Below, one piece after another: positions 15,849 to 27,400 of a stretch of 64,000 bases of DNA (the stretch's first letter is position 1; every line of letters begins with the position of its first letter). The notes beneath the pieces are model-generated. The model did not search any database. It was not told the origin of the DNA and was given only the letters and a program-made list of their open reading frames with translations. The position numbers and the translations under genes were made by a program. The stretch is from a virus: positions 1 through 64,000 of the IMG/VR virus record IMGVR_UViG_3300008266_000016; one strand, given 5' to 3'.

Positions 15849-17630
15849 TTATTTTATTGTCACAATAGCTTCAATTGTACCCAATCCAGCGTCTAGTTTG
15901 TTATCTAGTGATCGGCCAATTACATTGAAGGCTGTGGCTTCACCAGCTTGTGCAGCACGAGCAACACCGTTGCCTGCGCTGACCAATCTATCACCTTTGT
16001 GTATTACACCAATTGCTTGAACTGGTACACGCCCAGTCATTGCAACTGGAGGATGTGTATCGTCCTCGCCTGCGCCACCGTTCATGGTATAAGCTGGTCT
16101 AGTACTTATCACACCAAACACATTTTCGCTTAGATCTTTACGTGCTCGAGTGATTTCTTTTGTGCCGCCTAGTTCAACCACAGTGCCTGGTTCTAGTAAC
16201 TCGTCTGCTTCAAAACGTTCTGCAACGTCAGCGTACAAGGCTGTGGTAGCTGTGGCAAACACACGGTTAAAATAATTCACAGATGACCCAATGTTGCCTA
16301 CAGCGTTTGTGCCAGACTTGTCAATACTAGGCACAGTTAGGCCTGTAAGAATTGCACCAGAAGTTGTAAACACTGCTACGTTTCCTGTTCCGCCTACAGA
16401 AATGTTGGCGTTACCACCTGGTGCGCCAATGTTGGCTTCAGTGGATCCGTTAACAATCTTGGTCACGCTAACCGCTGCGCTCAACCCTGTGAGCTGGCTG
16501 CCGTTACCAAGGAAGAAAGTGCCAGCAATGTTACCAGCTGAATCAATGTTACCAGTGGCCGACACCAGGCCAGTAGTACGCAAGTTGCCAGCTTGTACGT
16601 TTCCGCTGGCACTGACTGTGACACCTTGTACCAAGGTGGTTGCAATCACGTTACCGCCTGTGACGTTGCCTGTGGCTGAGACCAATCCGCCTGTTAATAC
16701 GTTACCGCCTGTGACGTTGCCTGTAACGCCAAGTGTGGTGCCAACTGTGGCAGCATTGGCCACTGCAAATGTTCCATTGCCTCCTAATGCTCTAGCAACG
16801 TTGTAGATAGTTCCGCCCACGTTGGCTTGAATAATCAAATTGCCGCCTGAAATGTCTCCGCGGATTTGTGCATCATTTGAACTTTGTGTTACGCTGAATG
16901 CGTTGGTTGCACCCACAAACAATCCTGAATTGTTTAACACACGCAAAATACCAGTGGTAGAAGTATTGGTATCACTGCGCATGAATTGTGAACTGGTCAA
17001 GCTGTTAAGGTAGCTGGCATTGTTTGCAGTACCAGCAAAAATTGGGCTATTAGTAGCTGTTAATGTAATGCCAGGATAAACTGTGGGGAATGTTGCTTGC
17101 AAGCTGGCTTGAGGAACAAAACTTGATGTATCATACACAATACCCACACGGTTGTTGTTTACATACAAACTGGTAATGTATTTTGTACCACCAACTGAGT
17201 CTGTAATGGTTTCAGGAATTGCACCTGACGTTCCTTGGCTGGCACTGTATGCTGGGCCAACCACAATAAATGCAGCGCCAGTCCAAACTTTCAGCTGCTG
17301 GTTAGTGGTATCATACCACAAGTCGCCAGTGACGTTTGATGCAGGAGCACTAGAACTTGCAGTGGCAGCACTAATAGTTTTGAATACAGAACCATTGTAA
17401 ACTTTCAGCAAGTTGTTGGTTTTGTCCCACCACAACTGTCCGGTCAACGGAGCAGCGGGCGCCGAAGTGTTAGATCCATTTTCCAACAATCGAACAAAGT
17501 TATTGTCCAAAAATTGACCGTATCCAGCGTAGTTTTTGCCCACTAATGTCATTGCGCTTGCGGTGTTTGTTGCACCATCAGCAATAGTTGCAAAAACTGT
17601 GCCGTCTGTTAGTGTAATTGTATATGCCAT
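15849..17630 (-). CDS. tail fibre protein with repeated GN-x-x-G segments
   Basis: 593 residues. The N-terminal third has two copies of a fibre-attachment-like pattern, GQLWWDKTNNLLKVYNG and GDLWYDTTNQQLKVWTG. The middle holds imperfect repeats of the type SATGNVTGGNV / SASGNVQAGNL, which would form an elongated beta shaft. The C-terminus has ALYADVAERFEADE and GTVVELGG, a segment often found at the ends of phage fibre proteins where it may act as a trimerising or chaperone-like head. A T4-type late promoter box TATAAATA lies 26 bp upstream of the ATG. Role: host recognition at the distal tail; receptor unknown. Confidence 0.78.
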   Translation of the reverse strand: MAYTITLTDGTVFATIADGATNTASAMTLVGKNYAGYGQFLDNNFVRLLENGSNTSAPAAPLTGQLWWDKTNNLLKVYNGSVFKTISAATASSSAPASNVTGDLWYDTTNQQLKVWTGAAFIVVGPAYSASQGTSGAIPETITDSVGGTKYITSLYVNNNRVGIVYDTSSFVPQASLQATFPTVYPGITLTATNSPIFAGTANNASYLNSLTSSQFMRSDTNTSTTGILRVLNNSGLFVGATNAFSVTQSSNDAQIRGDISGGNLIIQANVGGTIYNVARALGGNGTFAVANAATVGTTLGVTGNVTGGNVLTGGLVSATGNVTGGNVIATTLVQGVTVSASGNVQAGNLRTTGLVSATGNIDSAGNIAGTFFLGNGSQLTGLSAAVSVTKIVNGSTEANIGAPGGNANISVGGTGNVAVFTTSGAILTGLTVPSIDKSGTNAVGNIGSSVNYFNRVFATATTALYADVAERFEADELLEPGTVVELGGTKEITRARKDLSENVFGVISTRPAYTMNGGAGEDDTHPPVAMTGRVPVQAIGVIHKGDRLVSAGNGVARAAQAGEATAFNVIGRSLDNKLDAGLGTIEAIVTIK

Positions 17631-17655
17631 GTCAGTTACCTGTTCCTAGTTCGAA

Positions 17656-17663
17656 TATTTATA
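17656..17663 (-). promoter_or_regulatory. T4-type late promoter box (TATAAATA)
   Basis: Exact TATAAATA on the minus strand, 26 bp upstream of the tail fibre start at 17630 and overlapping the end of the preceding gene. T4-like phages read such boxes with gp55, which is encoded in this window. Confidence 0.6.
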
Positions 17664-18264
17664 CAGCGTTTATGTTGCTCAGCGTCTGTATCCGCAGTGT
17701 GTAGTCAATCTGAATTTGACGGTTCAAGCTCTTTTGCACAGGGTGAAAAATCACATGTGTAATCAATCTTAAATCGTCAGCAGATCCATTCCAGGATTTG
17801 AGTCCCAGTTCGTCAAAAACAAATTCACCATTGAAATTGGTAGAATTATCAAAAGCCTGTTGTTCTGGTGGTTCGCCGTAGTCCAGCAAACAAGTTACCA
17901 AGATATCTGTGTACACTGTGCCCGATGTGTGTAGCACTGTCATTTTATTATTGGTTGGGTCAGTGTCTGCTGCATCATTATCGTCCACAACCTTGGCGTA
18001 TGTTTCGTTATAAAGATCAGCGTTTTGTCCTGTGGTATTTGGGGGCAAGTAAGTGATCACGCCTGTGGGATCTACAGAGCTGCCGCCGTTGCCAAATGCC
18101 ATTTCGTATATTCTACCCAGTCCTCTATTGCTCAGTGTTTGGGCCATGGCAATGGATATATTTTCGTAGTGAATTGCGTTCTTTTTATCTAGTAAAATTT
18201 CGCCCGAAACTGGGTCATGTATTTTTACAAATCCTTCAATTTTGCACAGTCCTGGTACTATCAT
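17659..18264 (-). CDS. virion structural protein, conserved in T4-like phages
   Basis: 201 residues. It starts MIVPGLCKIEGFVKIHDPVS and includes GRIYEMAFGNGGSSVDPTG and a C-terminal FHPVQKSLNRQIQIDYTLRI. This layout is that of a conserved small structural protein found near the tail fibre genes of environmental T4-like phages; I do not know an assigned function. The start overlaps the stop of the 49-residue gene upstream (ATGA), so the two are co-translated. The protein is acidic and mainly beta by appearance, with no membrane segment. Confidence 0.68.
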   Translation of the reverse strand: MIVPGLCKIEGFVKIHDPVSGEILLDKKNAIHYENISIAMAQTLSNRGLGRIYEMAFGNGGSSVDPTGVITYLPPNTTGQNADLYNETYAKVVDDNDAADTDPTNNKMTVLHTSGTVYTDILVTCLLDYGEPPEQQAFDNSTNFNGEFVFDELGLKSWNGSADDLRLITHVIFHPVQKSLNRQIQIDYTLRIQTLSNINAV

Positions 18265-18410
18265 GCTCTTCCCTCCACATAAGTTTTTTGGGTTTTTGGA
18301 TCAAAAATCCTCATGTGAGCCTGCACAGAAATAGTGCCCTGCTCATTTGGGCGGCGCTGTGGATCAGCGGGTTTGGGATTCTGAGGTTTATTAACTTCGG
18401 TATTTGACAT
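18261..18410 (-). CDS. small structural-region protein (49 residues)
   Basis: A 49-residue gene. It reads MSNTEVNKPQNPKPADPQRR at the start and ends in DPKTQKTYVEGRA. The TGA overlaps the ATG of the 17659-18264 gene, and the ATG lies just after the stop of the giant tail gene. The C-terminal half (MRIFDPKTQKTY) echoes the KIHDPVSGEI segment of the following protein, so the pair may share a beta motif. The Pro-rich N-terminus is probably flexible. Function unknown. Confidence 0.7.
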   Translation of the reverse strand: MSNTEVNKPQNPKPADPQRRPNEQGTISVQAHMRIFDPKTQKTYVEGRA

Positions 18411-18417
18411 GGTCTAT

Positions 18418-18425
18418 TATTTATG
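18418..18425 (-). promoter_or_regulatory. late promoter-like box (CATAAATA)
   Basis: CATAAATA on the minus strand, overlapping the end of the giant tail gene and 7 nt before the 49-residue gene. It is close enough that a transcript would have nearly no leader for that gene but would serve the 17659-18264 gene well. Weak evidence. Confidence 0.35.
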
Positions 18426-21400
18426 CTCCGTTCCGCCCGGTCAAGAACCTTGCCTGCGGTGTGTCAGTTTCTTGCAGGGCCAAACCGTCATTGACTTTGA
18501 TTCCGGTTCCGTACCAGCCCAAGCCGCGGCGTTGCAATATGGTTATTTCCACGCCTGGAGGAGGTGCTAACATAGGATCAATTGGGTTTGAATCAGTAAT
18601 AAACTCAATTGCTAGCGGTTCAAAATCAGTTACAATCCAACGATATTGCCCGGGCTCAATTGATACAGAACTATCGCTGTAGTTATACTGACGAACACCT
18701 CCAACATATACTTCTATAGTTTCTGTGTAAATGCTGCTGGAATCACCAAAGTCACTGATATCAATACTTGGGGCATAGAATATTGTTGTTGAACCATCGC
18801 CAACACTGGTATCACTTACCACATAGTTTTGATACTGCTCGGCCAACAAATTGCCGCGGCTCATGTCATACACATCTGCGCCAGTTTCATGGTCGGCTGC
18901 ACCTGTTCCTGCTGTGCCGCGACGCAGACCTGTCAAGGTATGTGTGCCCACATTGCGCTCTCTGTACATGATTCGCTCACCGTCGATGGTAATTATACCA
19001 AATATACCTTCTGGCAAATTGGGTTCAGCACATGCGTTTGCATCAGCCACATGAATTGTGTTGCCAGCAGCCAACAAAGGTTGTGTTAGCGTGGTTGTGG
19101 TTGCTGGTGTAATTCTGTAAGTTCCTTGAACTCCACGCATGTCTTGGAATATGCGGAATGCGGATGCTTCGGGCACTAGACTTTCAGTAAATTCTGTAAC
19201 AGCTAAAATTTGAGATGTGCCAATTGCACCACTGGCCAAAATTATGTAGTCGTCTACCACAGTGTAATCTTGACCTTCAAACAAACGATAACCATCTAAT
19301 GTTACCCATAGTCTGCCTGCTTCAATGCCTGGACGATCTAGATAAAAATCATTTTTGCTGATAGCAGTACCTGCGCTGTAGTCAAACGATCCTGGCAATC
19401 CGCTGACTGATCCAGTATCAAAATCAGTGCTGTCGTAGGGTTCTGCAATAGTAATACCTTCAACAATTGGTCCAACAAACACTAATGTGGCAATACTTTG
19501 CTGAGTGGTTTCATTGAATGTGGTTACTGATATTATGCTATCCAATGGTGGTGTTGTATTGAGTTGCAATAACGATCCTGCCAGACTATAATCAGCCAGG
19601 GTACTTACTGAAATTAAAATTGTATCACCAGCCGCTGGCGCAGCATTGAACACCACTTGTCTTCCTGGAGTGTTAGATCCGTCCCAGTTGGTTACAGAAT
19701 AGTCACCAGCTGTTGCACCAAAGCTCTGTACTTGCAACTCACTGTTTTTGTATACTTGTATATCTGTTATGGCATTAATAGTTGATTGTAAAAAGCTACT
19801 TCCCAATCTCTGTGGCAGGCCAAAACTGGTTGAGCTGTCGTCTCCCTGCCACTCAATGCCAGCTGGGGGAGTCAAGCGCAGTCCATTTACTGTTACAATC
19901 ATGTTGGCAGGATTTGTTCCTGCAACAGAATTATCTAATGTAAATCCACTAGTGCTGATCACTGTTGCATCAACCACTTGATATTGAACTTGTGGAGTAG
20001 ACCATGAGTATTGTGTTGGTGTTTGAATTCCAAATGCTACCAATGCGATACCGTCAGCATCGCCGGGTGTACTGGCCAAAGTTACTTTGGTCAACAATGT
20101 GGGAACATACACTTCCCAATACGTTGTGTCAGTTATATCAGTGCCTTCTGGTACTGCCTGTATTGATCTGTAGTAAACACTGGTATTAATAACCACCATG
20201 TTGATTGGATAACTTTGCAAAATGTTCCAGGCATCTGCATCGTAGTATGGTTCCCAAGACGGGACAGCAGACGATTCGCCGTTGACAAAAATAGCCACAG
20301 TGTAGATTTCTGCATCGTCTACTGGAATTATCACTGAATTTCCAATTTCTGCACCAGTATAGTTGTCCCGATACAACTGGTTGCCGCCACCTAATTCATA
20401 TACTGAAATGTTCACAACATCATCAGTGGCAAATCCTTCGCTAGGAACAATTTCTACAGTTTCGTTGCCCCAATTGATGTAGTAATCCACATCTAATGTC
20501 ATGGTACGCCCTGACGTTTGATTGCTAACCAGTACTTGCACTGGATGATCTACCACTCCGCTCCAGCTCAAAATATAAGATGTTGCTGGGTTGTACACAT
20601 AGTTGATAACACCAATTTGGAATCCATGACCGTCCATTTGCCAGTCAGATCCTGGTCGAGTATAAACTCTTATGTCCAATGTATCAAACTCTGATCCGTT
20701 GACCAATTCTTCTGGCGCATGTCCTTCGTAAGGCCCAATAAATTCGCCGCCGTCTACATTGACATCTGTGTTGCGTAGCCCTAATTCAATGTCTGTAAAT
20801 TCACTTTCGTATTGAGCATCAACAATTTCTGTGCCCAAGAAGTAATCACCCCACACTTGAACTCCTGGGTAGTCAACACCATCAATCAACAAAGGCAATT
20901 CAAGTCCTGGCGAGTTAATGCCAGACACATAGTAGCCCATGGTACGGTCTACACCACTCAATGTGCCCGGGTCAACTTCCACCCAATCTTCAAGATCAAA
21001 TGTAGGGCCAACCACAGCTGAACTTCCGTCGCTACTGTCAGCACTCCACACACGATCATCATAACGTACCAAAGTTCCGTTGAGGTAAATTCCAGTAGAA
21101 CTCCAAGTTTGTACTGATGTTTGATACTGATAACGGTCGTACTTGATTACTGTTTTGAATGCTCTCACCGTGGTAAGAGGTATGTTGCTATTGGTATCAA
21201 TTTCCCATTGATCAAAATTTACCGCAGGGTTAACGTTGTAAACTTGTGCATCAAAGTCAGCTGAGTTTCTGTTAATCATGTTGGCATAGGCTTGAGCGCC
21301 TGTGCCGTTACCACCTGAAAACACTATGGCGGGAGTTGCTTGGTATCCGCTGCCAGGATTGGTTACGTTGATTGCTACTACTTGTCCTGCTGAATTAATC

Positions 21401-24400
21401 AAAGCAGTGGCTTCTGCGGGCGTTACCGCATCTCCTACTATGGTAACCTGAGGTGCAGTAGTGTATCCAGTTCCGTTGAATGTAACAACAATTGTTTCCA
21501 CGCTCAACAGATAATTGTTGTACCACTGACTGTAAGGCCACTCTGTCCAAATTTGATCAGTTGATTCAGTATCACTTAGTGTGTTACTAATTTGAGCCGC
21601 GCTGTGTGCGTACGGCAACAAGATAGGACTTGTATATTGTGGTACAGGTAATGTGGTGTTATAAAACGCTGGAACGTCAAAGTCTGTTAAATCTCCTTGG
21701 TACAAGTCGTTGCCAAAGTACGTGAGATTGAACTCGCGCACTTGCACGTGATATGGTTTTACTTCTTGAAGGTAGTCAATCACAAATTCTTGATTGTCAC
21801 GGCTGTAATTCTGGAATGGCAGCAATTCTCGAATTCTGTGATCAACGTCAATCAGTGATGTTTTGACCAGCCATTCAGGAGCAGCAAACTCGCTGAGTAT
21901 AAAGTCAAACATCAAAGTCAAACTGCGATTTCGTTCAATGGCCAAATCATCCACAAACAATTCTTCATTGATAGCTTGGATAATTTTTCTTGTTTCAATT
22001 ACAGGTTCTTGGTCAAAGTATTGTGCATCAAACACTTCAACGTCAAATCCAAATCTTCCAAGAGCATAATCATAGATTTCTGCAGAAATTGCAATAGTTC
22101 CATCTTCAAGTCCCACACGCTCAAATCCAAGATCAGTTTTTAGATAAATTTCAAATTTGCCTTGTGCATTTGCAGTTACTTTTACGCTGGCTCCTGTGGT
22201 CACAGATATTGTTGCCAAGCTAGAATAAGTTGGAACTTCTGCCACAGGTTTGATACTGGAATTGTATCCTGGACGATACCAGTCAATGTAACTCCAGTAG
22301 TCTGTTGTGCGATAATTTTGCACTCGACTCAATACCAATTCTGGATTGCCAGTGTTTGGATTTTCTTCTACAGTGTAAATTGTCCAAAGACCTCGATTGT
22401 CACTGTCGCTAACCACAAGATATTTGTAACCAATGGCGTCGCCGCCAGGTGCTTCAAAATTATAAGTTAAAATTTCTAAGTTAGGTATCCGCTTGTTCCA
22501 GTTAATTACTGTTGCTCCATTAACTATCGTTGTAGATGGCAGTTCAGGTTCAGCACTGTTTAACAAAGCAAAGCTACGGCTTTCACTTATTGTGTACTGT
22601 TTTAATACAGTATTGGCTCGAACAATGTAATTTTTTAGTGCCGCAAATCTATCAACAAACATTGACTGTCGAGGACGGAATTGTACTCCGTAACGTTCAG
22701 CTGGCCCCAGATTAATGTCTGGCACTATATTACCTGCTGTGTCAACTCCGCAGAATGAATCTTGTAGTTTTCTATAGAGATTATCACTCAAGAAGCCATC
22801 AGCACGCCCTTGAGCTATCAGTTCATATTCCACGTGAACATTGGCATTGGTTAGTTCTTTATCAAATTCAATGTGGAGTATGGTATCTTCAGCTTCAATT
22901 AATGTTTCACAATTGTATAATGCAACTGTGCTGGAATTAATTGGTGCTAGATATGCAATGCCAGTTGATCGAGGATTTTCAATATACTGAGAAATAGTTG
23001 CTGCACTAAGAGTTTTATTTTTCTGTGTGGCCACATCAGTGATACCACGCACCCAGAAAAAGTATTGAGTGTTAAAGTTGCCATCTCGACTTAACACAGT
23101 GTTGATAGTATAACTAGATATGCTGTAAGGTGTTCCAGGACCAGCATAGTTAGCAGGTGGAACAGAACTCACAATCCACTGATACACATCAATTGAGCTG
23201 CCAGGAAACACTTGTCCCCAACGTCGGCTGGCGTAAACAATATCGTCTTGGTTGGGATCAATAAATCTTACTGTACTGATATCCCACCAAATTTCTCCCA
23301 CATGTTCTGCGCCCCAGGTGGTGCCGCGCACTCCAACTGGTCCTACATTGTAACTGCCAGGGTCAACTGCGCCAATGTAATCAATGTTCTGACGAGCAGC
23401 ACCAAGTATCTTGCCTTGCAATGGATTAAAGAAGTCTAAAAATTCTGTTGTGGCCGATGATATTCTGTCATACAAGAAAACGCTGTTTAACAGACGCACA
23501 TCAACAACTGGTTGTTCAATTCTAATTGGAGCCCAAGCTGGTGATCGTGTGGCATTTTGCCACACATGAGCTTGACCGTAATTGCTACTGCTACTGTCCC
23601 CGAAGTCTGTACCAGGTGCGCCCATCCAAAGCACTCCAGATGTGTAGTCAACCGAAACTCCCAACTGATCCAGATAATCAATTGAAGTTATGGCAATCTG
23701 ATTACCAAAAATAAACTTGCTTGGATTGGTTATGCTACTGTTGGCACTGTTCAACAAATCATATGTGTAAACAGCACCACTTTGATCTATAGTGGTAAAG
23801 AATGATGTTGCACCTGCATCAAACAACTCTACATAGTCATCAAATATTGTGATCAAGTACATGGTTCCACGAGGAGCACCTACTACCAAAGTGGTTGCAG
23901 TATCATCAACGCTGATACTGGAGCCAAACCCAGCAAATTTTACAGGGTACGGGCTTTGAATTGTTTGTGTCCATTCAAATGTGTTAAATCCAAGACTGTC
24001 AAATGCTGCTCCTATGCTGCCTGGGGCCACTTGTAGTTTGTTTCCAGCAGGCGCAGAATCAAAATTTGTCACGCTGAGTGTGAGCAGGCCACTGGTCACT
24101 GTGGCTGTTACATTGGGCACAGCAGCGTTAATGGCTGCGGCCAAACCAGACACAGTGTTGTTGGGTGCTGTTGGTACCGCCACATCCATATTGTTCACCC
24201 GCAAAGTATTGCCAGCTGTGAGGGCAGGACTGGCATTCAGCGCAGTAATTACACCATACACTCTGCTTTGATTTAGACTTCGTTCAACCACACCACCTTT
24301 GTAAATCTGGATGCTGCTTTGCGGTTCGCCAACGTATAGACTGCAATTGTATTTGCAGAGATCAACACTCTGCCCAAAGTTGCTAAATTCAGCTACAGCG

Positions 24401-27400
24401 TCTTGTGTTACGATTTGCAACAGTTCAAACTGATTGGTTTCAATTTCAACAATATCACCTGATTGTAAATTGCTTGCAAGATTCACAGTCACAGTAGATC
24501 CATTGACCGTAAAGGTATTGCTTGCATCTTGTGTGGTGGAGTTTTGATTGGTCAAGAACTGATTGTTTACAATCACACTCACCGGCGCAACTGGTGTACC
24601 TAGCACCGTGAAACTTGACGAGCTTGGATCATTGTTCCAGATAAACTTTTGCACATTGCGATCAAACACATATACCACACCTGCTTCAGTTTCTCCATCA
24701 GCAGTGGCATACGGCGCACCAATCATGACTTGACGACCATCAGTACTACAACTCACGCTGTAGCCAAATTGAGCGCCAGCAGCTAGACCGCCAGCAGTGA
24801 GTGTGTCAACATACAACCAATAGTCTTTGGCTCGAGCCAAAATACTGGTGCCACTGGCTGGTGAATTCAAGAAGGTAACATCTTTGGTTGAAGTGTTAAA
24901 TGTGTAGTCAATGTTTGGTCGTTGAAGCACTCCATCAACTTCAATTTGAAAACTGTATATTGTGCTGTCTGTCAGTGCAACTTGATAGAAATATTCATTT
25001 AATGAGAATACAGTTGCCAATGCTGGCGGTGTGTACGATGGTGTGCTAATAGTGATAATTTCACCACTTATTACACTGCCCACCGTAAATGTAATATCAT
25101 TGGCTGGCACTGTGCCGCCGCCAAAACTGGTAGCAGGAATAGTCAATGTATTGCCCACAGTATAACCTGTACCGCCATCTTGAACGCCAACTGTGACAGT
25201 TCCGCGACGTCTGCTAACTGTGAACAAGGCTCCTGATCCCGATCCACCAGTGGCTGTTACACTGAAATAATCAGCGCCATCAAGATCTTGCAATGCAATA
25301 CGACGAATGATAATATCAGATCCACTTACAGGTGCAGACACAAATGTCACTGTGTTCAACGCAGCATTTACTGTGTAATCTGTGTTCAACGTTTGAATCT
25401 CACCATCAACTGTGACACGCAATTGTGTGGCTGCACTTATAGTGATGTAATCATTGATCAAGTATACTTTTGTAGATCCGTTGCCTACAGTTCTAAAGTA
25501 CTGATCTTCCCAGTCAACCCGGCCATAAGCATACACTTTGTTTACATCAGGTGCACCAACGTACATCCAACGTTCGTCAAGACTCATTGCTACAGAATAG
25601 CCAAATCTTCCTTGGTCTGCACTCACACTACCAGGAGTGGTCAACAGTTGCCAATTAAAATATGGGTTGGTGTCTGGCAAATAAGATCCAGTGTCACGAT
25701 AGATTACACAGGCATAGCCGTTATTGGTTTGACTGGCTGATCCCAAGCTCAATGGTGCTCCTGCAACTGCCCAGTCTTTGTTGCCAAATTTTACTGAAGT
25801 ACCATACGCTCTTGCTCCAGTTATATCCAAAGTCAATAGCGCATCGCCGCTTGATACAGGACTAGCTGGCTGGTAAACATCGCTTGTGCTTCTTACATAA
25901 GTGTAAACGCCGCCTTTTGGATTTGCAGACGTTGGAAATCCATATCTTGGGCTGCCGACTAAAGCAGCAAATCTATTAGTGGCCTGAGATACGCTTGATC
26001 CATATGCCTCTGTGGCATCTAGATACTCTGGTGCAATTGAAGTAACTTCGCTGAAAATGTTTTGTTTTTCAATCACTTGCCACAAACCATCTCCATTGTC
26101 GTCAACCCAAACTTTTGCACCAAACAGCAAACTGTTGGCATATGGAAGAGTGTCTACATTGCTGGCTTGACTTACTCTCATGGTTTTTAAAGTAAACGCT
26201 AGGCCAGTACCGTTAACTACTGTTCGATTGCTTAAAAATCTAAAAGCAATGTTTATTGTGTTCAAATTAACAACAGACAACACATCATATACACCATCAA
26301 CTTCTGTATCAAAAAATCTGATAATAATTCTATTGCCAGCAACAAGTCCGTGGTCAGCAGTAAAAATCACACGGCTGGTGTTATTCAAATTATCACATAC
26401 ATGACTGATTGTACCTGGTACTGACTCAGCTCGGTAAATGTTCCAATCATAGTCATTGACTTTGGCGACCCAAATACTTGTACCTACGTTGATATTATTA
26501 ATGTTGGCTTCGAGGCTAGCAGGATCATCAATGTCAAATGCTGTAATGTCAGCATCGTCAAGATTTACATATCCAGCTGATGGAAGTGCAGTATCTGTTG
26601 GCAATTCAGTTGTTGTTGGAAGAATGTTAGGCGAAGTAAGTTTAAAACTTTCTTTCCATACATTTTCCAACAAAACAGTTTGATCAGCTTTGCTGGATTC
26701 CAAAGGCAATATTACCTGCACCAAACTTGGGCTGGCATCTAGCAGCGCACGATTCAATCGCAGTTCAAAATAACTGCGATTGGCGTTGGCTCCGTATACT
26801 GCACGTTGTACCGCCCAGTTTTCATAAATGTTATAGTCGCCTGTTTCTTTTCCTAACACTGCCTGACTAAACAATTCTGCACTTAGGATAGTACCTTTGG
26901 AGTCCAAGAACTGTCGATAGATGTTTACCTGACTCACATCATCTAAATTTAATGCTGCCATGTACTGCCGAGGTCTAAAGCCAATAAGGCCATAGCTCAA
27001 TAGATCATTATCACTTTCTAAGTTGGCAGCATTAATATCATAACTGTTGGCCAACTGATTGGCTTTGTTTGCAAGGTTAGGCAACATTCCCAATTCAATT
27101 TGAGAGTAATCACTTTGTACCCACTCGTTATAGTCAAATGTCTCGCTAGGCTGAACAATTGCCATGGCGCTCCAATAGGTGCCTTTGTATTTGACAATCG
27201 TACCTTTGCTGTAAATTTTATAATTTTGCCATTCTTCTACATTGTCTTGATTGAGAATAAATCCTTGTGCGTCCACAGCACCATTCCATTCGGTAGAAGT
27301 AGTGGATACCAAGTTCAAACGATTTTGTCTTGCACCAGTCACTGGATCGTATATCAAGTCTCCAAACACACTTGCATTGTCCAACACAATCATGTGTTCG

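Noticed and set aside
16291-16806. 171-residue plus-strand ORF, rich in Pro and Val
   Set aside because: Antisense to the repetitive part of the tail fibre gene; low-complexity composition mirrors the opposite strand.
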